From Chersky-840 sp050011815 (GTDB lineage: Bacteria > Actinomycetota > Acidimicrobiia > Acidimicrobiales > UBA8190), in the NCBI GenBank assembly GCA_050011815.1, contig JBEKIJ010000015.1, positions 1 to 64,000 of the forward strand: a DNA stretch of 64,000 nt. Reading direction: 5' to 3'. Under the pieces are notes generated by a model. It was not told the origin of the DNA. It saw only the letters and a program-made list of their open reading frames with translations, and made no database searches. Below, one piece after another: positions 16,543 to 24,916 of the stretch. How positions within the stretch are numbered: the stretch's first letter is position 1; each line of letters begins with the position of its first letter. A program made the translations under genes and the position numbers.

Positions 16543-17024
16543 TTAATGATGGGAGAACAGCTTGTGTTGATAGTCACGCAGAATCTCGAAGGCGAACCGC
16601 GTGGACGGCGTCAATCCACCAATTGGCTCACAAACGAGATGAATACCCCACACACTCTCGAATCGGACCGGTCATCGACATGGGCCGCACCTTGAAGCGT
16701 CACCTGCCGCCTGTTCGCATTCTTCAATCACCGGATGGATCACCAGTGCGGGAGTGAAAGAACGGCACTCGCGCATCCAGGCGATCCGCTTCTGCACGCT
16801 GGTACCGCAACCGGGAGAACTTCAAGAACGCCATCTACTTCCATCTTGGCGGTCTCGACCTCTACCCACGAACCCACGCAATTTCCGGTGACCAAACTTC
16901 TTGACAACCAAACCTCATGAGTAGAAAGTGACTAGGGTCTCCGAAGGGTTTTAAGAACGCCGAGGTTGTCCCTGATGCCGCTACCTCGGAGCGTATTACG
17001 TCTCGTCAACTAAGGGAGGCCGTC
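16543..17024. other. 482-bp lower-GC spacer, no intact gene
   Basis: No convincing gene. One plus-strand stretch near 16800-16870 reads WYRNRENFKNAIYFHLGGLD and looks like a decayed protein-coding remnant, possibly of a transposable element. TTGACA at 16901-16906 with TAGAAA 15 bp later is a weak promoter candidate for the secreted protein at 17025. Confidence 0.5.
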
Positions 17025-17537
17025 ATGATTACGCGTCACGCACGTCGCCGTTGGCCAGGTTTTCTGGCACTTACGGTAGCAGTAGCCATATGTACACCGG
17101 TGTTGTTTGCACCGGCCGCATTTGCGGAAACGACGGCCGAGGCAGACTGTATTACGCTAATCGGTGGTGGAGTATATGGAGGCAACACAAGCTCGACCGC
17201 TGCGTGCGAAAAGAGCACTAACGGAATTTCCGACTACAACGTTGCAGGCGTCAATACCAGTGGTTCGTTTACCGGCCACTTGGAGTTCGACTATTTCGGA
17301 TCCGTCGGCAACTATTTCAATGGCGACTCGTGGGGATCGCACGGGACTGGAATTGGGATAAGCAATCCGCCCCCATGCCCAACAGGAACTGTTTCGACAA
17401 CTCTCTGGAGGTACAACGGCGGGTCGAATTACACGAATATGGGCACCGCAACGATCGATTATACCTGTGACGCCCCCAACACGCCCTCGACAAGTCCGCC
17501 CGGTGGCTACATCTTGACACCTACGTCCTTGAGTTGA
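17025..17537 (+). CDS. Secreted orphan protein (170 aa)
   Basis: ATG 17025 follows AAGGGAGG. A clear signal peptide (basic MITRHARRRW, then FLALTVAVAICTPVLFAPAA, cut after AFA) precedes a ~140-residue Gly/Ser/Thr/Asn-rich mature domain with three cysteines near YTC, CPTG and AACEK. I recognise no family. GC content and codon use are clearly lower than in the flanking chromosome (several AT-ending codons), consistent with recent acquisition. A perfect 15-bp hairpin lies about 60 bp after the stop, so this is a single-gene transcription unit. Confidence 0.75.
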   Translation: MITRHARRRWPGFLALTVAVAICTPVLFAPAAFAETTAEADCITLIGGGVYGGNTSSTAACEKSTNGISDYNVAGVNTSGSFTGHLEFDYFGSVGNYFNGDSWGSHGTGIGISNPPPCPTGTVSTTLWRYNGGSNYTNMGTATIDYTCDAPNTPSTSPPGGYILTPTSLS

Positions 17538-17595
17538 CGGCGATCGTGGCGGATCAATCAGTCCGTCGCGAAAGCCTCGCTGAAACAGCCCGGAG

Positions 17596-17629
17596 GGACT
17601 GGCCGAGACCGTTGGGTCTCGGCCAGTCC
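17596..17629. terminator. Perfect 15-bp hairpin terminator
   Basis: GGACTGGCCGAGACC (17596-17610) and GGTCTCGGCCAGTCC (17615-17629) enclose the loop GTTG. It lies between the secreted gene at 17025 and the convergent small gene ending at 17739, so it may stop transcription from both sides. Confidence 0.85.
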
Positions 17630-17738
17630 TCGCTGGTTCTGAATCATGTGTGACGGGCACCTTGCCGCCACAGCCCCCATCGCAGAGCACCGTGGCGACC
17701 TTCTGAGAACCCAGAAGCGCCAACCATTGGAACAGGGC

Positions 17739-17954
17739 TCAGCGATGCGAAAGCCCACTAAGCGGAACGGCGTGAAGAACCGGCTGCTTGCCCGCGGGGT
17801 ATCGAATAACCGGCGGTATCAGGTAGCCCCTAACAATGTGACTTGTTGGCGCCTGGTGGGTCACTTCGGCCGCAACTGCTCCTGCAGCACATAAGACGGC
17901 CACGGCGGCCAACACTGCCACGGCTTTTCGAGGGCGGAGCCTGAAAGTCACCAT
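17739..17954 (-). CDS. Small secreted or membrane-anchored protein (71 aa)
   Basis: ATG 17954 is preceded by GAAGGGTGAGG. The product has a basic start (MVTFRLRPRK), a hydrophobic Ala/Val segment (AVAVLAAVAVLCAAGAVAAE) and a short polar tail with HIVRGYLIPPVIRYPAG. It resembles a signal peptide plus about 40 mature residues. No family recognised. The good ribosome-binding site and signal support it; its short length and AT-richer context leave doubt. Confidence 0.5.
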   Translation of the reverse strand: MVTFRLRPRKAVAVLAAVAVLCAAGAVAAEVTHQAPTSHIVRGYLIPPVIRYPAGKQPVLHAVPLSGLSHR

Positions 17955-18284
17955 AACCTCACCCTTCGACGTGCTATGGAATCATTGCCGCTCACAAGTC
18001 TACTAGCCGCCTCAGTTCAGGTGTTCGCGGTTCTTGTCCGCTGGAGTGGCGGACTGGCCATGAACTGAAGCCACTATCGGTTCCGGCCCTCGCAGGAGGG
18101 GATCCGGGCAGGCCCCTTGGCTTTGCAGCTCGCCAGATCGTTGACGGCGAACGCCCAACACGCGATATCGCTAACGCCGTGAATATGTTCAGCCTCGAGA
18201 TTGCAGAGGAATTTTTCGAAAAGCCTTGACTTCGTGCCGCGACCGAGGTCTGCTGCTCGGTCCTGAGCGGCGCGCCTCCCGGTC
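17955..18284. other. Gene-poor spacer before the replication-relaxation gene
   Basis: Some 330 bp in which several overlapping frames are open but none shows a ribosome-binding site or a recognisable domain. Confidence 0.4.
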
Positions 18285-20201
18285 GTGGGCCAGCCCATGT
18301 CCGACTCCCCAATCTTCGAATCCCGCTCCGGCCGGTCGCCGGCCCTCTCGTCGCGCCCGATCTTCGGCCCCACTCACCATCCGGGCATCTCGCGGAGCGG
18401 TCCCTCTCCGAAGCGCGAGGTCGGATCTGGCGAAGGAGCCGGTCAGGGCACAGATTCATGGTCCCCCGCTGTCGGCGACTGTAGGGATGATGGTGCAGGT
18501 GCCTCTGGTCATTCCGCCTGGGCGGCGGGGGCGGCGGGGGGCCGTCGAAGTGCACGGTCGGTCGCTGATCGTCTGGCCTCGCTCGACCACCGGCTGCTGG
18601 CGCTGCTTCAGACGCACCGGGTGCTGACCACTCCGCAGCTGATCACGCTGGTGGGACGCCCCGAGCGCACCGTCGACTACCGGCTGTCGCTCCTCCGCGA
18701 GGCCGGCGTGGTGGAGCGCACCCGCCCCTACGCCGCGTCGGGCTCGGCGCCGTTCCTCTGGTGGCTGACCCGCCGCGGCGCCCAGCTGGTCGAGGGCACC
18801 TCGCCGGCGCCGGGCAAGGCGACCCCGAATCCGCTGTTCCTGCGCCACAGCTCCGCCATCGCCGGCCTCTACGTGGCCCTGGTCGACCTGGGGCCCCACG
18901 TCGGGCTGACCGACGGCTCGTGGAAACGAGACGAGACGGCCTGGGAGGAGTGGTCCCCCTCACTGGGCCGAGCCAAGCACCTCCGGCCCGACGCCCACAT
19001 GGAGGTCACCCTCGACGTCGATGGCGAGCCGGGCCGGGCCGGGGCGTTCGTCGAGATCGACTTCGCCACCATGGACCAGCGGCGCCTGGGCGCCAAGGTG
19101 GCCCGTCACCGGGACTACGCGTCGGACCGAGCGTGGTGGAACCGCCATCCCGGTTGTCCCGCCCTGCTGCTGCTCACGACCTCGGATGCCCGGGTCACCC
19201 GGTTCCTGGCCAACACCGAGCGCGCCCGGCCGCGTCCGAGCTACTACGGAGACGAGGATCGGACCGCCTGGGAGCCGGTGGTGGCCGCCTGCGCGTGCGT
19301 GTCGGCGCCCGAAGAGGCGCTGTCGGCGCGCGTGTGGCGCACCTCGGCGGCCGACGGCCCGAGCACGCTCTCTTCGTTGCTGTCGGCCGACGTGCGAACG
19401 TACCGGTGCCTGGTGGCCACCGTGCGGGCACAACGCGCCGCCCACGTGCGCTACCAGCAGCTGCAAGCCATCCACCCCCTGGCTGCCGACAGTGACCGGC
19501 TGGCCGACGCCATGGACGACGGCGAGGCCGCAGCCGCCGTGCGGTTCCTCTTCGGCGAGGTCCTGTCCTACAACCCCTCGGCCAAAGAGGAGTGGGCCGC
19601 CGGCCACCTCGACCTGGTGACGACCACGCACGCCTGGTGGGTCGACGGCGATGGACGCTCGGGCTGGCCCCCTCCGGGGGCACAGGTGGCGTCGGGGTGG
19701 CGCGCCCTGTACCGGAGCATGTGGGTGGAACAGGCGACCAAGTTGCTCAACCGGGCCGCCCAGAGCGCCAACGACCCGCGCCTGCGCCGACCGGCCGCCG
19801 ACCTCGCCGCCGGGACGCTGGTGCGAGCGTGGCGCCTCGAGCGTGAGGCCGGACCCGACGTCGGCTCGGCGGCGGCCGAGGCGGCGCTCGACTACAAGGC
19901 TCGCCGGGACGCCGCTGTCGCCGACGCGCTCCGCGCCTTGCCCCTGCACCGGCGCCTGGCCACTTCGCGGGCCGCGTTGGAGGCAGAGTACGACGCCAAG
20001 CATCTGGTCGTCTGCGTCGACTGTGCCATCGAGCGCCACGATGACCCCGACCAACGCCGCTACGGCGGACCGGCCCGCTGCCCGCTCTGCGAGGGGAATC
20101 TCGTCCCCACACAACAATCCCCGGCGCTGCCACCCGAGCTCGGCGACTCTCTGGCACTCGTGGCGGGGCGGCTCGGGCGCCACGAAGGCGGGCGCCGGTG
20201 A
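18285..20201 (+). CDS. Replication-relaxation family protein (up to 638 aa)
   Basis: Residues ~95-180 form a winged-helix segment (DHRLLALLQTHRVLTTPQL, LSLLREAGVVERTRPY, FLWWLTRRGAQLV) typical of Replic_Relax (PF13814) proteins found in actinobacterial plasmids and integrative elements. The body (for example DAHMEVTLDVDGEPGRAGAF, VEIDFATMDQRRLGAK) fits the nuclease-like core of that family. Near the C-terminus CVDC...CPLC makes a putative zinc ribbon. The start is uncertain: GTG 18285 and ATG 18297 have no ribosome-binding site, and the first ~90 residues are low-complexity, so the true start or an undetected frameshift in the G-rich run at 18520-18545 is possible. It precedes the serine recombinase by 400 bp. 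Confidence 0.75.
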   Translation: MGQPMSDSPIFESRSGRSPALSSRPIFGPTHHPGISRSGPSPKREVGSGEGAGQGTDSWSPAVGDCRDDGAGASGHSAWAAGAAGGRRSARSVADRLASLDHRLLALLQTHRVLTTPQLITLVGRPERTVDYRLSLLREAGVVERTRPYAASGSAPFLWWLTRRGAQLVEGTSPAPGKATPNPLFLRHSSAIAGLYVALVDLGPHVGLTDGSWKRDETAWEEWSPSLGRAKHLRPDAHMEVTLDVDGEPGRAGAFVEIDFATMDQRRLGAKVARHRDYASDRAWWNRHPGCPALLLLTTSDARVTRFLANTERARPRPSYYGDEDRTAWEPVVAACACVSAPEEALSARVWRTSAADGPSTLSSLLSADVRTYRCLVATVRAQRAAHVRYQQLQAIHPLAADSDRLADAMDDGEAAAAVRFLFGEVLSYNPSAKEEWAAGHLDLVTTTHAWWVDGDGRSGWPPPGAQVASGWRALYRSMWVEQATKLLNRAAQSANDPRLRRPAADLAAGTLVRAWRLEREAGPDVGSAAAEAALDYKARRDAAVADALRALPLHRRLATSRAALEAEYDAKHLVVCVDCAIERHDDPDQRRYGGPARCPLCEGNLVPTQQSPALPPELGDSLALVAGRLGRHEGGRR

Positions 20202-20283
20202 GCCACGCGACCAGCGGAGAAAGCGCGCACCGACCGCCACATGCTCGGGATGGTCGAGACACAGCACCTGCACAACGCTTCCT

Positions 20284-20446
20284 CCACCCGCGAGGTCGGG
20301 GGACCGAACGACACGGGATAACTCCCGACCCCGAGTGCGGTCCCAATCATGACCCCCGCCATCCGCGAGGCGCGGAGAACGCCCGTCCTGCGCCTCCCCC
20401 ACGTGCGGGGGAGGCGGCCGACCTGGTCCCCCGCCACCCGCGAGGT
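20284..20446. repeat. Three 13-bp repeats at exact 75-bp spacing, with hairpin
   Basis: CCACCCGCGAGGT (20284), CCATCCGCGAGGC (20359) and CCACCCGCGAGGT (20434) are spaced 75 bp apart. Between the second and third lies a perfect 10-bp hairpin, CGCCTCCCCC (20391-20400), loop ACGTGC, GGGGGAGGCG (20407-20416). The array fills the gap between the replication-relaxation and recombinase genes and could hold iterons, recombinase sites or an operator. Confidence 0.55.
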
Positions 20447-20598
20447 GGCCACCGAAACGCCGGCTCGCCGCCGTCGCCCGAGGCCTTGCGGCCTTTGGCC
20501 CGGGCGCTCGTTGCCCTGGCCCTCGAAGTCCGCGCCGAAGGCCTTGCCCTTCCCGCTGGACAGAGGTCTGATGGACCGATTGGCCAAGGAGGTAGCCG

Positions 20599-22200
20599 AT
20601 GCGTTGCGTGATCTACCTGCGGGTGTCGACCAAGGAGCAGGCCGAGAAGGATTTAACCGAGGATGGGTTCTCCATCGCGGCGCAGCGCGAGGCGTGCGTG
20701 CGCCGCATCCGAGATGAGGGCTGGGAGCTCCTCGACGAGTACGTCGACAAGGGCGAGTCGGCGCGCTCGGCCGACCGACCCCAGCTGCGGGCCATGCTGG
20801 CGCGGATCGGCGAAGAGAGCGACGTCGAGGTCGTCATCGTCCACAAGGTCGACCGCCTCGCCCGCAACATGGAGGACCACATCGCCATCCGGGCCCTACT
20901 GCGTCGTCGCGGCGTGGCGCTTGTCTCTGTGACCGAGAACCTCGACGAGACCGCCTCGGGCCGATTGGTCGAGGGCATCCACGCCCTGATGGCCGAGTTC
21001 TACTCCGCCAACCTGGCGAGCGAGGTCCGAAAGGGGATGGGCCAGAAGGCCAAGATGGGCGGCTACCCCCACAAGGCTCCCCTCGGCTACCTCAACATCC
21101 GCGAGCCCATCGGCGGCCGCCAGGTCGCGCACATCGTCCCGGACCCCGAACGCGCCCCGCTCGTCAAAGCCGCCTTCGAGCTGTACGCCACGGGCGAGTG
21201 GACGGTCGAGCGCTTGGCCGAGGAGATCTCTCACCGGGGCCTTCGCAACCGGGGCCGCGACGGCCACTACCGCGCCCAGGCACTCACCGTCTCGGGCCTC
21301 GCCCGCCTGCTCGCCCACCGCGCCTACGTCGGCGTCGTCGAGTGGGACGGCGTCGAGTACCCCGGCAGTCACGAGCCCCTCGTCGAGCGGGACACGTTCG
21401 ACAAGGTCCAAGAGCTGCTGGCCGCCCGGGCCATGCGCGGCACCCGGGAGCGCCGCCACCACCACTACCTCAAGGGCGTGCTCGTCTGCGGCGTGTGCGG
21501 GAGGCGACTCTCGATCCAACGCTCCAAGGGCATCTACACCTACTTCTACTGCCTGGGGCAGAAGGACCGCCGCAATGGCACGGGCTGCCAGGAACGCTAC
21601 GTCGCCGCCGACCAACTGGAGGCCGAGGTCGAGGACCTCTACAGCCGCATCGAGGTGCCAGCCGATTGGGCCGAAGGACTGCGCCAGGCGATCGACGCCG
21701 AGGTGGCCACCCGCCACGAGGACACGACGGCCGAACGCGAGCTGCTCGCCCACCGACACGAGCAGGCGGCATCCGAGCGCTACAAGCTCATGGATGCCTA
21801 CTACGCCAACGCCATCGACGTGGCTGTCCTACGGCGAGAGCAGGAGCGCGTCGGCGCCGAGCTGCGGGCCATCGAGTCCCGCCAAGCCACCCTGGACGCC
21901 ACCCTCGACGACTGGCAAGAAGTGATGGCCCTCGCACTGCGCTTCTCCACCCGCTGTGGCACCGCCTACCGGCGAGGAAGCGACCAGACCAGAAGGATGT
22001 TCAACGCCGCCGTGCTCGAAGACGTTCGCGTGCGCGACGGCCATGTCGTCGAAGCGGCCTACAAGGAACCGTTCGATGTCCTCTTTTCTGTGCCGAAGTT
22101 CGAATACGACGATGTAGTGGGCCGTAGAGGACTCGAACCTCTGACCCCTTGCGTGTCGTGCAAGTGCGCTACCAACTGCGCCAACGGCCCTTGGCTATGA
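20599..22200 (+). CDS. Serine recombinase (large serine integrase type), ~533 aa
   Basis: The N-terminal resolvase domain starts with CVIYLRVSTKEQAE (the catalytic serine is in RVSTKEQ), then AQREACVRR and VHKVDRLAR; the recombinase domain includes KAPLGYL and LLAHRAYVGVVEWDG; a zinc ribbon (CGVCGRRL ... CLGQKDRRNGTGC) and a coiled coil follow. ATG 20599 has an AAGGAGG site. The last ~27 codons (from VVGRRGLEPLTP) are read from the antisense of the tRNA-Val gene, so the natural C-terminus was probably altered when the element integrated. It is most likely the integrase of an element whose boundary is this tRNA. Confidence 0.92.
   Translation: MRCVIYLRVSTKEQAEKDLTEDGFSIAAQREACVRRIRDEGWELLDEYVDKGESARSADRPQLRAMLARIGEESDVEVVIVHKVDRLARNMEDHIAIRALLRRRGVALVSVTENLDETASGRLVEGIHALMAEFYSANLASEVRKGMGQKAKMGGYPHKAPLGYLNIREPIGGRQVAHIVPDPERAPLVKAAFELYATGEWTVERLAEEISHRGLRNRGRDGHYRAQALTVSGLARLLAHRAYVGVVEWDGVEYPGSHEPLVERDTFDKVQELLAARAMRGTRERRHHHYLKGVLVCGVCGRRLSIQRSKGIYTYFYCLGQKDRRNGTGCQERYVAADQLEAEVEDLYSRIEVPADWAEGLRQAIDAEVATRHEDTTAERELLAHRHEQAASERYKLMDAYYANAIDVAVLRREQERVGAELRAIESRQATLDATLDDWQEVMALALRFSTRCGTAYRRGSDQTRRMFNAAVLEDVRVRDGHVVEAAYKEPFDVLFSVPKFEYDDVVGRRGLEPLTPCVSCKCATNCANGPWL
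22118..22190 (-). tRNA. tRNA-Val (GAC), unusual C33
   Basis: Cloverleaf on the minus strand: acceptor GGGCCGT pairs with ACGGCCC and discriminator A; D-stem GCGC/GCGC; anticodon stem CTTGC/GCAAG; T-stem AGAGG/CCTCT with TTCGAGT. The seven-base anticodon loop ACGACAC puts GAC at 34-36, and position 33 is C instead of the near-universal U. No CCA is encoded. The gene overlaps the 3' end of the serine recombinase frame on the other strand. Confidence 0.9.
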
Positions 22201-22302
22201 CGTTACCACTGCCTCCTTGTACCGGCCTCTCCCGACGGCACCACGGCCGAGGTCGTGGCACCATTGATCTGGGCTCTCTCGGCCAATTCATTGGGAGTGA
22301 CG

Positions 22303-23172
22303 ATGGACAAGACGGCAATCGGCCAGAACATCCAGGACCGACGAACCCTGGACGAGACCACCCAGGCCCTACTCGCCGACAAGGTCCGGACGCAAGGCTG
22401 GGTCGTGGTCGAGAATGCCATCGACCTCGAACTCGTCGATGCCATCTATGACGACCTTCTCCGCCTCGAACACGAGCTCGGCATCGTGCCGGCGGACAAC
22501 CTCTTCGAGGGCCGCCGCACGACCCGCATCTACAACCTGCTGACCCACGGGTCTCTCTACGAGAGGATCCCCGTCCATCCCAACGTCCTGCCCATCGTCG
22601 AACAGGTCCTCGATCCGGGACTGCTCATCTCATCTTTGTCATCGATCGCCATCGGCTCCGACGAGGACGCCCAACCCATCCACTCCGACGACCAGCTCAT
22701 CCCCCTCCCGAAGCCCCACCCGCCCCTCATCTGCAACACCATGTGGGCCATCACCGACTTCACCGAGGAGAACGGCGCCACCCGTCTGTGTCCCGGGACC
22801 CACCTGGCGGATCACTCCCCCAACCTGCTCGAGCACTTCGACTCGATTCCAGCCGAGATGCCCAAAGGCGGCGTGCTCGTCTGGGTGGGGAGCTTGTGGC
22901 ACGGAGGGGGGGCCAACACCACGCCGGAGAGGCGAGTGGGGATCGCCATGAACTACTGCGCCGGCTACGTCCGCCAGCAGGAGAACCAGCAGCTCGGCAT
23001 CCCGCTCGATACCGTCCGGCGGTTCCCCCGGCGTTTGCAGGAGCTCTGTGGCTATTCGATCTACAACGGCCTCATCGGCCATATCGACAAGGAGAACCCT
23101 GGGAAGCTACTCCTCGGCACCCAGGAGGAGGCCACCTTGGTCTGGGACTACGGCAAGACTCCTGACACCTGA
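22303..23172 (+). CDS. Phytanoyl-CoA dioxygenase-family oxygenase (289 aa)
   Basis: Fe(II)/2-oxoglutarate dioxygenase of the PhyH type. The metal ligands are visible as HSDD (His-x-Asp) and a distal His in LWHGGGAN, with Arg in TPERRVGIAMNY for 2-oxoglutarate. Full length for the family. ATG 22303 follows GGGAGTGACG; the earlier frame start at 22255 has no such site. Substrate cannot be read; relatives hydroxylate small molecules or natural-product intermediates. It lies directly beyond the tRNA-Val gene. Confidence 0.88.
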   Translation: MDKTAIGQNIQDRRTLDETTQALLADKVRTQGWVVVENAIDLELVDAIYDDLLRLEHELGIVPADNLFEGRRTTRIYNLLTHGSLYERIPVHPNVLPIVEQVLDPGLLISSLSSIAIGSDEDAQPIHSDDQLIPLPKPHPPLICNTMWAITDFTEENGATRLCPGTHLADHSPNLLEHFDSIPAEMPKGGVLVWVGSLWHGGGANTTPERRVGIAMNYCAGYVRQQENQQLGIPLDTVRRFPRRLQELCGYSIYNGLIGHIDKENPGKLLLGTQEEATLVWDYGKTPDT

Positions 23173-23219
23173 TCCGGTGTCCGGGGACGGCATCCTCTCA
23201 GGTGATGCCCATTGCCTGT

Positions 23220-23594
23220 TCACCGGGTTCGTTTGCCCGCCCGGGCCGAACCCTTGGTCGAGGACTTCGGGGCCCGAGGCTGCTTTCGCTTCCCGGACTC
23301 TTTTCGGGCCTTCTTGGCCGGCGCCTTGGCGGCCTTCTTCGTCAGGGTCTTCTTGGCCGGCGCCTTGGCGGCCTTCTTCGTGGGGGCCTTCTTGGCCGAA
23401 GCGGCTTTCTGGGCCCGGCCCTTCGCCTTGCCCACGACCACCAACGACCCCATGGACGGCATGATCGTCGACTCTTCCCCGCTGGACCACGTCACCCGGA
23501 CAAGGGCGCCGCTCACGCCGGTGACGACCCCGTCGCGAGGCGCCTGGCCGACCTTCTTCGAAGGAACCTGAACCCGGTCACCGACTACGGGCAT
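23220..23594 (-). CDS. DUF1918-like protein with lysine/alanine-rich tail (124 aa)
   Basis: ATG 23594 sits behind AAGGAG. Residues 1-~55 (VGDRVQVPSKKVGQAPRDG, then LVRVTWSSGEESTIMPSMG) are a small barrel of DUF1918 type found in many Actinomycetota. The remaining ~70 residues are Lys/Ala/Pro-rich with repeated KKAAKAPAKK, resembling histone H1-like or Lsr2/HupB tails that bind nucleic acid. DNA binding is inference; the C-terminus may also bind RNA or polyanions. It converges with the dioxygenase gene. Confidence 0.8.
   Translation of the reverse strand: MPVVGDRVQVPSKKVGQAPRDGVVTGVSGALVRVTWSSGEESTIMPSMGSLVVVGKAKGRAQKAASAKKAPTKKAAKAPAKKTLTKKAAKAPAKKARKESGKRKQPRAPKSSTKGSARAGKRTR
23311..23381 (-). 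repeat. Tandem 39-bp repeat in the DUF1918 tail
   Basis: The same 32-bp block occurs at 23311-23342 and 23350-23381 (39-bp period), encoding KKAAKAPAKK twice. Such tandem units allow tail-length change by slippage. Confidence 0.8.
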
Positions 23595-23640
23595 CCCATC
23601 TCCTTGTCCTCACGGCGCCGATCGAAGACACCGGCCCCCG

Positions 23641-23712
23641 AGGCGGCGGGCGGAATCGAACCGCCGTACGGGGCTTTGCAGGCCCCTGCCTAAACCACTC
23701 GGCCACGCCGCC
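23641..23712 (-). tRNA. tRNA-Cys (GCA)
   Basis: Minus-strand cloverleaf: acceptor GGCGGCG/CGCCGCC with U73, anticodon stem GGGGC/GCCCC and loop CTGCAAA giving GCA, T-arm GGCGG-TTCGATT-CCGCC. U73 and GCA are the cysteine identity elements. No CCA encoded. Confidence 0.95.
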
Positions 23713-23857
23713 GCAATGCGCAGCGAGCCTATCGGGTGGCACCGAGCATCCCGGGAGACACAGCTCGGGCCTCGGGCCGGGACCCCTCCTGTTTCGGCTC
23801 GACCCCTGAGACCAGCGGGTGCGACGAATGGTGGCGGCGAAGTGCTTGAATCGGTCT

Positions 23858-24886
23858 ATGCGGATCGCGCTCATCGCCCCCCCATGGACGCCGATCCCTC
23901 CGCCGTTGTACGGGGGGATCGAGCTCGTGGTCGACCAGATGGCCCGAGGTCTGGTGGCGGCCGGTCAGGAGATCACCCTGTTCACCACGGGTGATTCCAC
24001 ATGCCCGGTGCCCAAGGCCTGGGCCCTCGAGCACGCCGAGGGGATGAGGATCGGCATGGCCGTACCCGAGCTCCGCCACGTGGTGCATGCCTATGAGGCG
24101 GTCTCCGACTACGACGTCGTCCACGACCACACGGTCATGGGGCCGTTCTACGCCGAGCGCTACCCCCACCTGCCCGTCGTCACCACCATCCACGGACCCT
24201 TCAACGACGAGCTCACCGACCTGTACCGGGTGCTCGCTCCGAGAGTTCCCATCGTCTGTATCTCCCATGCCCAACATCGCGCCGCACCAGACATCCCGAT
24301 CGCTCGGGTGATCCATCACGGGCTGGACGCGTCCGCCTTCCCCTTCGGGGATGGCAGGGGGGACGACCACGGCGAGTTCTGCTTGTTCCTGGGGCGCATG
24401 GCACCTGACAAGGGTGCGCACCGCGCCATCGAGGTGGCCCGCAAGGCAGGCATGCGAGTGCTGCTGGCCGCCAAGATGCGCGAGCAATGGGAACGCTCGT
24501 ACTTCGACGAGCAGGTCGCGCCCCTCCTCGGGCCTGATGCGGTGTATCTGGGAGAGGTCCCTCACGAGCACAAGCTCGAGCTGCTTTCACAGGCGCGGGC
24601 CTTGCTGTTTCCCATCCGGTGGAACGAGCCCTTCGGCATGGTCATGCTCGAGTCCATGGCGTGTGGGACCCCCGTCCTGGCCTTCCCCGAAGGGGCGGTG
24701 CCCGAAGTGGTGGAGGACGGCAAGACCGGGTTCCTGTGCGAGGACGAGACCGCCATGGTCGAGGCCCTCGGCCGGGTCGACCAGCTGTCGCGCGCCGATT
24801 GCCGCTCCGCGGTCGAGGGGTATTTCTCGACCGAACGCATGGTGGCCGACCACATCGAGCTCTACCGCGAGCTCGTCCCGCGCTGA
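23858..24886 (+). CDS. Glycosyltransferase family 4 protein (342 aa)
   Basis: GT-B fold retaining glycosyltransferase. The N-terminal Rossmann domain begins RIALIAPPWTPIPPPLYGGI, with VDQMARGLVAAGQEITLFT; the C-terminal donor domain has FLGRMAPDKGAHRAIEVARK and the E-x7-E type segment PFGMVMLESMACGTPVLAFP. ATG 23858 chosen to match the family N-terminus; the frame is open to 23819. Probably adds a sugar to a lipid, protein or small molecule; the donor is unknown. No glycan cluster surrounds it. Confidence 0.88.
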   Translation: MRIALIAPPWTPIPPPLYGGIELVVDQMARGLVAAGQEITLFTTGDSTCPVPKAWALEHAEGMRIGMAVPELRHVVHAYEAVSDYDVVHDHTVMGPFYAERYPHLPVVTTIHGPFNDELTDLYRVLAPRVPIVCISHAQHRAAPDIPIARVIHHGLDASAFPFGDGRGDDHGEFCLFLGRMAPDKGAHRAIEVARKAGMRVLLAAKMREQWERSYFDEQVAPLLGPDAVYLGEVPHEHKLELLSQARALLFPIRWNEPFGMVMLESMACGTPVLAFPEGAVPEVVEDGKTGFLCEDETAMVEALGRVDQLSRADCRSAVEGYFSTERMVADHIELYRELVPR

Positions 24887-24916
24887 ACCGCCCGAGGACG
24901 CCCGGGAGTCGGACCT

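Noticed and set aside
15600..18300. Second copy of the tRNA-Val 3' end as left attachment site of the element
   Set aside because: I looked for the T-arm/acceptor sequence here by eye and did not see a convincing match; a proper search is needed.
20280..20446. CRISPR-like array (CCACCCGCGAGGT repeats with C/G-rich hairpin)
   Set aside because: Only three short, imperfect repeats at 75-bp spacing, no uniform spacers and no cas genes in the window.
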